Assembly (NCBI GenBank): GCA_015063385.1
Contig: SVUG01000001.1
Location: 1-64,000, forward strand
From: Oscillospiraceae bacterium
Lineage (GTDB): Bacteria > Bacillota > Clostridia > Oscillospirales > CAG-272
Length of the DNA stretch: 64,000 nt
Reading direction: 5' to 3'
Shown in pieces: positions 59,385 through 64,000 of the stretch. A program made the translations under genes and the position numbers. The number at the start of each line of letters is the position of its first letter. Within the stretch, counting starts at the first letter, position 1. The notes under the pieces are model-generated. The model searched no databases. It was not told the DNA's origin and was given only the letters and a program-made list of their open reading frames with translations.

Positions 59385-60872
59385 CTAATCGTCTGCGCCT
59401 CCGAGAGCTGAAAGAGCGTCAACCTTTTGCGCCTTTGCATCACCGTGCTTAACGAAGAACATAGTGACGAATGAAAGAACTACGAATACCGTACCGAATG
59501 AGAAGAACATAACTCTCATGGTGAACATATCGTAGAGGAATCCGGAAAGAATGGGAGCAACAATCTGTGCTGCCATTGATGCGGTGTAGTAATATCCCGT
59601 GTACTTTCCAACCTCGCCGCCCTTAGCAAGCTCAACAACCATCGGGAAGGAGTTTACGTTAATAGTAGCCCAGCCAATGCCTGCAAGCATGAAAATAGGA
59701 TACATAATCAGGTTGCTGACGCCGGGGCCTATAAAGTTGCCTACGAAGAACGCAGTGGCAAGCATTATAATACCTGCAAGAATAGTCTTTCTTCTGCCAA
59801 ACTTGGATGCAACTATACCTACGGGAATGTAGGATACGATAGCCGCCGCCTGTGCAACTATAAGAGTGAGACCGTAGTCAACGTTAAGAACCGATGCTGC
59901 ATAAACGGTGTATTTACTCGTGATAGAATTATATCCAATGTACCAAAGTGCAACCGATGCAAGAATGAGAAGCAAGGAGCGAAGCTCTGGCTTGGAAAGT
60001 GCGCGGTTTTGCGAAGCGTCGTTTACCTCTTCAACCTTTTCTTCAAGTCCGAGAGAAATAGACTCCGCCTGCATTTCGTCAGCCCATTTCTTTTCCTTAA
60101 CGGTTATAACGAAGGTAATAAGACCTCCAAGCATTACAGCGCACACAAGAGCAACGTAGCCGATGTAGTGAGAATAGAGCTTGTTGGACATACCCATAAC
60201 ACTGCTCAATGCAAGAATAATGATACCGCCGGCAGTACCCATGAGGTTGATTATTGCGTTAGCCTTGGAACGAAGGGGCTTTACGGTGACGTCAGGCATA
60301 AGCGCAACCGCAGGAGAACGGAAGGTTGCCATAGAAATAAGCACCAGAAGAAGCACGCCAAGGAATCCAACGAGAGGCCAGATATTGCCCATAGTTATCT
60401 CAAGCGACTGTGCCTGAAGACTTTCCTTTGCCGAGTTAAAGATAGTTTCAGCCTGTGCAAACGCTTCCTCGGTGATAAGGCCTTCCTTAAGACCTTCCTT
60501 AGCAGACTTAAAGGCGTTATACGCATTGTTATAAGCGTCAACAATGCCTGCTTCCTTAAGGGCGTTGAGCTGAATACCGTTCACAAGAGTGAGGACGATA
60601 AAGGATAAAACCGCAGCTAAAGTACCAATAACGACAAATGGAGTTCTTTTACCGAATCTGGTCATAACCTTATCGGAAAGTGCACCGAAAATCGGCAGCA
60701 TAAATACCGCAAGAACGTTATCAAGCGACATTACAACACCCGAAATGGTGTGCGGAAGACCGTACTGATAATTAAGTGCAAGAGGCACTATCGCATCGTA
60801 CGCCTGCCAGAATGCGCTGATTAAGAAGAACGCAAATCCGACGAGGATTGTTCTTTTGTAATTAAGCTTCAT
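59385..60872 (-). CDS. MFS transporter, SLC45/GPH-like
   Basis: The 495-residue protein has 12 hydrophobic helices, with FFLISAFWQAYDAIVPLAL in the first, GALSDKVMTRFGKRTPFVVIG as the helix 2-3 loop, and a long polar insert of about 60 residues (NAYNAFKSAKEGLKEG region, predicted coiled helix) between helices 4 and 5. Relatives include putative sugar or glycoside transporters. Coupling to a glycerophosphodiesterase suggests a substrate in that pathway, such as glycerophosphodiesters, but this is inference. The ATG at 60872 was chosen at the usual MKLNYKRT start. Confidence 0.85.
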   Translation of the reverse strand: MKLNYKRTILVGFAFFLISAFWQAYDAIVPLALNYQYGLPHTISGVVMSLDNVLAVFMLPIFGALSDKVMTRFGKRTPFVVIGTLAAVLSFIVLTLVNGIQLNALKEAGIVDAYNNAYNAFKSAKEGLKEGLITEEAFAQAETIFNSAKESLQAQSLEITMGNIWPLVGFLGVLLLVLISMATFRSPAVALMPDVTVKPLRSKANAIINLMGTAGGIIILALSSVMGMSNKLYSHYIGYVALVCAVMLGGLITFVITVKEKKWADEMQAESISLGLEEKVEEVNDASQNRALSKPELRSLLLILASVALWYIGYNSITSKYTVYAASVLNVDYGLTLIVAQAAAIVSYIPVGIVASKFGRRKTILAGIIMLATAFFVGNFIGPGVSNLIMYPIFMLAGIGWATINVNSFPMVVELAKGGEVGKYTGYYYTASMAAQIVAPILSGFLYDMFTMRVMFFSFGTVFVVLSFVTMFFVKHGDAKAQKVDALSALGGADD

Positions 60873-60984
60873 ATATTTTTCATTCTCCGCCGATGTTCTG
60901 ACCGCGAGTACGGCAAGTGTAGTGGCGGTGCTACACCTTTTATATTTTAACATATTTACTATTATTTGTCAAATAAATATAAAT

Positions 60985-61016
60985 AAAACTCTCATTTTTA
61001 AAAAAACGAGAGTTTA
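60985..61016 (-). terminator. Terminator of the NusG-II/Gx transporter unit
   Basis: AAACTCTCG and TGAGAGTTT pair around an A/T-rich loop, followed by TATTTATATTT on the minus strand. Confidence 0.75.
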
Positions 61017-61511
61017 TAAGTATTTTTTTATACGTTCAACTAAAATTCCGGAAACAATGCCTATTACTATTCCCGAAATAGTTCCCGAGAAAAGAAGCGG
61101 TATCAGATAATACGCAATTCCCGAGGTTTTCATCACTATAATAGCAGCAAGAACCTGACCGATATTATGACACACCGCACCCACAACGCTGACACCTATG
61201 CTCGTAAAGAGATTTAACCTTGACAGAGGAATCATAGACGCAAGTGCAAGCGCAGCACCTGCGATACTGAATATAAGAGATGGAATATTGCCAAAAAGAA
61301 GTGCAGATAAAAGCACACGCACGAGCGAAACGGCAATAGCCGACGGCCAACCGAGTGTATAAAGTGCAAAAACAGTCGCAATATTTGAAAGTCCGAGCTT
61401 CACACCGGGTACGGCAACGAATGCAGGAACCAGCGACTCAATATAAGAGAGAATCATCGCAACCGAAACAAGCAGCGCGAGGGTAGTCATTTTCTTTGTA
61501 TCAATCTTCAT
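61014..61511 (-). CDS. Gx transporter family membrane protein
   Basis: The 165-residue protein has five or six hydrophobic helices with small-residue-rich segments (IESLVPAFVAVPGVKLGLSNIATVFALY is diagnostic). The family was long called heptaprenyl diphosphate synthase component I and resembles the S-components of ECF transporters. It follows a NusG-domain-II protein by 9 bases, a pair often seen near Rnf or redox cofactor genes in Clostridia. A role in uptake of a flavin or isoprenoid precursor is speculative. Confidence 0.88.
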   Translation of the reverse strand: MKIDTKKMTTLALLVSVAMILSYIESLVPAFVAVPGVKLGLSNIATVFALYTLGWPSAIAVSLVRVLLSALLFGNIPSLIFSIAGAALALASMIPLSRLNLFTSIGVSVVGAVCHNIGQVLAAIIVMKTSGIAYYLIPLLFSGTISGIVIGIVSGILVERIKKYL

Positions 61512-61520
61512 ACTCTACCC

Positions 61521-61889
61521 TCACAGTATCTCCTCACCGGCGCCGATAATCTCAATCGACACACGGTTTGGAAGACAAACGATTCGCTCACCTGAGTGCG
61601 ACTTTTTCCCCTGATTTTTGCAAAGTCCGTCAGGACAGTCGGCGTGCTTCATATATGCTTCTCCGCCCTCTATGACGAGAACGTTGCTTCCGTCATTCAA
61701 AATATATTCGCCGTCAACAGAGAGAGGATATTCGCCAACCACCATACCGTCTACAGTCACGCGCGCAAACGCGCCCGTCTCTCTCGTTAACGTAAAGATA
61801 AGTAAAACGGAAAGGCTGACGAGAATCACCGATGCAATAAGAATAACGTCGGCAATATGTCTTTTATCACCGAAAAATTTCTTAAGCAT
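61521..61889 (-). CDS. NusG domain II-containing membrane-anchored protein
   Basis: The 122-residue protein has a short basic N terminus, one membrane helix (about 14-34) and an external domain with the NusG-II motif CPDGLCKNQGKKSHSGERIVCLPN. This motif has three conserved cysteines (C85, C90 and the later CLPN). It is usually encoded with a Gx transporter, as here. AAAGGAAAG precedes the ATG. Function is unknown; it is not the transcription factor NusG. Confidence 0.9.
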   Translation of the reverse strand: MLKKFFGDKRHIADVILIASVILVSLSVLLIFTLTRETGAFARVTVDGMVVGEYPLSVDGEYILNDGSNVLVIEGGEAYMKHADCPDGLCKNQGKKSHSGERIVCLPNRVSIEIIGAGEEIL

Positions 61890-62018
61890 CTTTCTCTTTC
61901 CTTTCCGTTTTATTATAAACTAAACTTTACATTTTGAAGTAATTTTGATGAAGTGCGAAGATTTCAGGGCGACAGGAGAATAAATAACCCAAAAAACGCA
62001 CTGCTTTTCGGCTGATAA

Positions 62019-62103
62019 GTTTGGAGATAAAATCGATTGGTTTCTTCGTGCCAGCCGTAGTTATCTACGGCAAATCGGAGAAAACGGCGATTTTAACCCA
62101 AAA
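62019..62103. repeat. Long imperfect palindrome downstream of rnfB
   Basis: The core GCCGTAG-TTAT-CTACGGC (62054-62071) is enclosed by TTTCTTCG/CGGAGAAA, AAAATCG/CGATTTT and TTTGG/CCCAAA. Its design matches the element at 2688-2784 and it likewise follows a minus-strand stop. The rest of the 230-base gap (61890-62117) shows a TATAAT-like box for the NusG-II gene and nothing else recognisable. Confidence 0.55.
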
Positions 62104-62117
62104 TTATTGACGAAAAA

Positions 62118-62939
62118 TTATTCAAAGTGAGCGCCGCAGATAAAGTTGCCGAGGTGAATACATTTCACAGGGCATACGTCGTGACAGGTTCCGCAGCCGG
62201 TACACTTGTCGTAATCGATGGTAGCAAGGTTGTTTTCAACCTTTATTGCACCCTCAGGGCAGCTCTTTTCACACTTTCCGCAAGCGATACAGCCGTTTAA
62301 GCAAACCTTTCTTACCTGAGCACCCTTGTTGTGACTGGAGCACTTAACGACAACGCGAGAGGTGTCGTTGATAAGATGGATAATGTGATTGGGACAAGCC
62401 TTGGCACAAAGACCGCAGCCGATACACTTTCTGGGGTCAATCTCGGCAATTCCCTTTTCGGGATTGATGCATATTGCATCTCTTGGGCAAACCTTTACAC
62501 AGTCGCCATATCCAAGGCAGGCAAAGGTACAGTCACGGTCACCCGAATATGACATATTCGCAGCAACGCAGGTCTTGATACCGTCGTAAACGTACTTTCT
62601 TTCAGAAGGTTGGCAGGAGCCGTTGCAGGCAACGTATGCAACCTGCTCAACGACGTCACCCGCCGCAAGTCCCATTATTTCACCGATTTCCTTTGCAACA
62701 CCGTCACCGCCGGGAATACAGAGGCTGGGGTTGTCGGTTTTGCCCTCCGAGAGAGCCTTTGCATAGCCGTCACAGCCGGAGAAGCCGCAAGCACCGCAGT
62801 TAGCGCCGGGGAGACAGTCACGTACGGCAAGTGCGCGCTCATCCTCCTCTACACTGAAGAATATCGACGAAAGAGTAAGAAGCACAGCGCAAATAAGCGC
62901 TATAATTACAAGAACTAATACAGGAATAAGTATTGGCAT
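62118..62939 (-). CDS. rnfB: Rnf complex subunit B (ferredoxin-type)
   Basis: RnfB takes electrons from reduced ferredoxin in the membrane Rnf complex, which reduces NAD+ and pumps Na+ or H+. The 273-residue protein has an N-terminal membrane helix, a [4Fe-4S] domain with CLPGANCGACGFSGC (about 42-56), and several CxxCxxCxxxC ferredoxin motifs in the C-terminal half (CIGCGLCAKACP, CIACGKCEKSCP, CTGCGTCHDVCP). It is the last gene of the operon, 17 bases after rnfA. Confidence 0.97.
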   Translation of the reverse strand: MPILIPVLVLVIIALICAVLLTLSSIFFSVEEDERALAVRDCLPGANCGACGFSGCDGYAKALSEGKTDNPSLCIPGGDGVAKEIGEIMGLAAGDVVEQVAYVACNGSCQPSERKYVYDGIKTCVAANMSYSGDRDCTFACLGYGDCVKVCPRDAICINPEKGIAEIDPRKCIGCGLCAKACPNHIIHLINDTSRVVVKCSSHNKGAQVRKVCLNGCIACGKCEKSCPEGAIKVENNLATIDYDKCTGCGTCHDVCPVKCIHLGNFICGAHFE

Positions 62940-62956
62940 TATTTCTACCTCCTAAA

Positions 62957-63556
62957 CTACATTCCGAGCAGGTTTTCGATAACACCCGCAAATCCGAAGA
63001 AGGCAAGTGAAACGATAGATGCCGCGATAAGCGTTATGGGAAGGCCCTGCATAGCCTTAGGTGAAGGACAGTTTTCTATTCTCGAGCGCACGCCTGCAAA
63101 GAGAACCATCGCAAGCATAAAGCCGAGACCAACGCCAAGAGATGAGAACATCGACTCGATAAAATTGAAGCCGTCCGTGATATTGTTAATTGCAACACCG
63201 AGAACCGCACAGTTGGTAGTGATAAGAGGGAGATATACACCAAGCGACTTATGAAGTGCAGGTATAAACTTTTTAAGCACTATTTCAACGAACTGAACGA
63301 GGGCTGCAATAACCAAAATGAAAACTATTGTTTGCAAATAGCCAAGTCCGTTGGCATCGAGAACGTATTTTTGGATAGGCCAGGTGACCGCAGTTGCGCA
63401 AAGCATAACGAACGTGACGGCGATACCCATACCGCTTGCCTGGTCAAATTTCTTGGATACGCCAAGGAAGGGACAAATACCGAGGAACTTTTGAAGAACG
63501 TAGTTGTTCACGAAAATTCCGGTAAGAAGTATATAAATCAAAGCCTTAATTTCCAT
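62957..63556 (-). CDS. rnfA: Rnf complex subunit A
   Basis: RnfA is an integral membrane subunit with six helices. The 199-residue protein has VNNYVLQKFLGICPFLGVSKK near the N terminus and LPLITTNCAVLGVAI in the middle, each with a conserved cysteine that in known Rnf/Nqr complexes contributes to a [2Fe-2S] site shared with RnfE. Its start overlaps the rnfE stop by 11 bases, so the two are coupled. Confidence 0.97.
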   Translation of the reverse strand: MEIKALIYILLTGIFVNNYVLQKFLGICPFLGVSKKFDQASGMGIAVTFVMLCATAVTWPIQKYVLDANGLGYLQTIVFILVIAALVQFVEIVLKKFIPALHKSLGVYLPLITTNCAVLGVAINNITDGFNFIESMFSSLGVGLGFMLAMVLFAGVRSRIENCPSPKAMQGLPITLIAASIVSLAFFGFAGVIENLLGM

Positions 63557-64000
63557 CTACGCCTTCCTCCTTTTCCTCAGACTTATTATCAGAAACGTTT
63601 GATACAAGCTCTGCATTTTCTGCGCAGGAAACCTTGCCGCAAAGAGCAGCTGAGGGACAACCCTCGCAGGAGAAGTTCTTTCTCTTTTCAGCACCCTTCT
63701 TGGGACCTATTGCGTTTACTATAGCAATAAGAATACCGTAAACGAGGAATCCGCCGGGAGCCTGCACGAGAAGAGGAATGTTGTAATCGCAAAGCACGGG
63801 AATCTTGATGGATTCCATGCCAAGAGCTGCAAGGCTGATAGTACCTGTGCCGAGTAGCTCACGGATAAGTGCCATCGCAAGAAGTGCGAGCAGGAAGCCG
63901 ACACCCATTCCAAGACCGTCAAGTGCAGAATCAATAACACCGTTCTTTCTTGCATACATTTCGGCTCTGCCAAGAATGATACAGTTAACAACTATAAGTG
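63546..64000 (-). CDS. rnfE: Rnf complex subunit E, 3' part (runs off window)
   Basis: The frame is open to the window edge; the last 150 codons are visible. It begins within VVNCIILGRAE, the conserved segment holding the [2Fe-2S] cysteine and facing that of RnfA. Membrane helices and LVQAPGGFLVYGILIAIVNAI follow. After the last helix there is a soluble tail of about 48 residues with CEGCPSAALCGKVSC, four cysteines in a CX2CX5CX4C pattern, then an acidic end. E. coli-type RnfE has no such tail as far as I know. Confidence 0.95.
   Translation of the reverse strand, partial: LIVVNCIILGRAEMYARKNGVIDSALDGLGMGVGFLLALLAMALIRELLGTGTISLAALGMESIKIPVLCDYNIPLLVQAPGGFLVYGILIAIVNAIGPKKGAEKRKNFSCEGCPSAALCGKVSCAENAELVSNVSDNKSEEKEEGVDGN

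Noticed and set aside
61521..61889. Transcription factor NusG
   Set aside because: It has only the domain II-like Cys motif after a membrane helix and lacks the NGN and KOW domains.
1..64000. CRISPR array, rRNA operon, intact insertion sequence or prophage
   Set aside because: No regularly spaced direct repeats, no rRNA sequence, and no transposase, integrase or phage structural genes were seen.

Overview
The window reads as chromosomal DNA of an anaerobic, spore-forming Bacillota of class Clostridia, most likely an uncultured gut lineage. Supporting signs are a SCIFF peptide with its radical SAM maturase, a GerA-family spore germination protein, Re-type citrate synthase, an Rnf complex, FprA flavoprotein with rubredoxin, an ileS T-box leader and sigma-A promoters with very regular spacing. 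Most genes lie on the minus strand. I see no CRISPR array, no rRNA, no intact insertion sequence and no complete prophage.

Layout. 1-6.2 kb: a large orphan lipoprotein, then ileS behind a T-box. 6.3-12.7 kb: birA, a small XRE regulator, a PLP decarboxylase translationally coupled to the SCIFF maturase, the SCIFF peptide, and a TetR regulator next to a MATE exporter. 12.7-14.5 kb: tRNA-Val, tRNA-Asp and tRNA-Gly, then a gene-poor stretch with two partial copies of the tRNA-Gly 3' end, an XRE repressor and a divergent zinc-finger membrane protein sharing an operator. 14.5-20.9 kb: an AraC regulator and the oxidative half-TCA operon (Re-citrate synthase, GntR regulator, aconitase, isocitrate dehydrogenase) making 2-oxoglutarate, with a probable GntR operator at its start site. 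20.9-27.8 kb: EamA exporter, acyl-CoA ligase behind a long structured leader, tadA, CPBP protease, rnr, secG. 27.9-33.4 kb: GPH symporter, a GerA-family gene, a small membrane protein, purine permease, a hairpin-rich non-coding stretch, tRNA-Glu and tRNA-Met.

33.4-49.3 kb is mostly housekeeping: coaD, rsmD, uvrC, HPr, an O-antigen-ligase-like protein, trmD, rimM, an RNase III with two dsRNA-binding domains, an AEC carrier, FprA plus rubredoxin, pepT, alaS and an RlmL-type methyltransferase. 49.3-56.2 kb is a probable glucuronide-utilisation locus: TetR regulator with a 19-bp operator, GPH symporter, GH2 glycosidase, mannonate dehydratase and an SDR reductase. 56.2-61.9 kb: XRE regulator with a Lit/DUF1461 membrane protein, a zinc-ribbon membrane protein, a HEPN-like membrane protein, an MFS transporter with a glycerophosphodiesterase, and a Gx transporter with a NusG-domain-II protein. 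The right end holds rnfB, rnfA and the 3' part of rnfE.

Together the metabolic genes fit a fermenter that draws carbon from host or plant glucuronides, makes glutamate precursors by Re-citrate synthase, and couples reduced ferredoxin to an ion gradient through Rnf. All functions are inferred from sequence recognition by eye; no database search was run.
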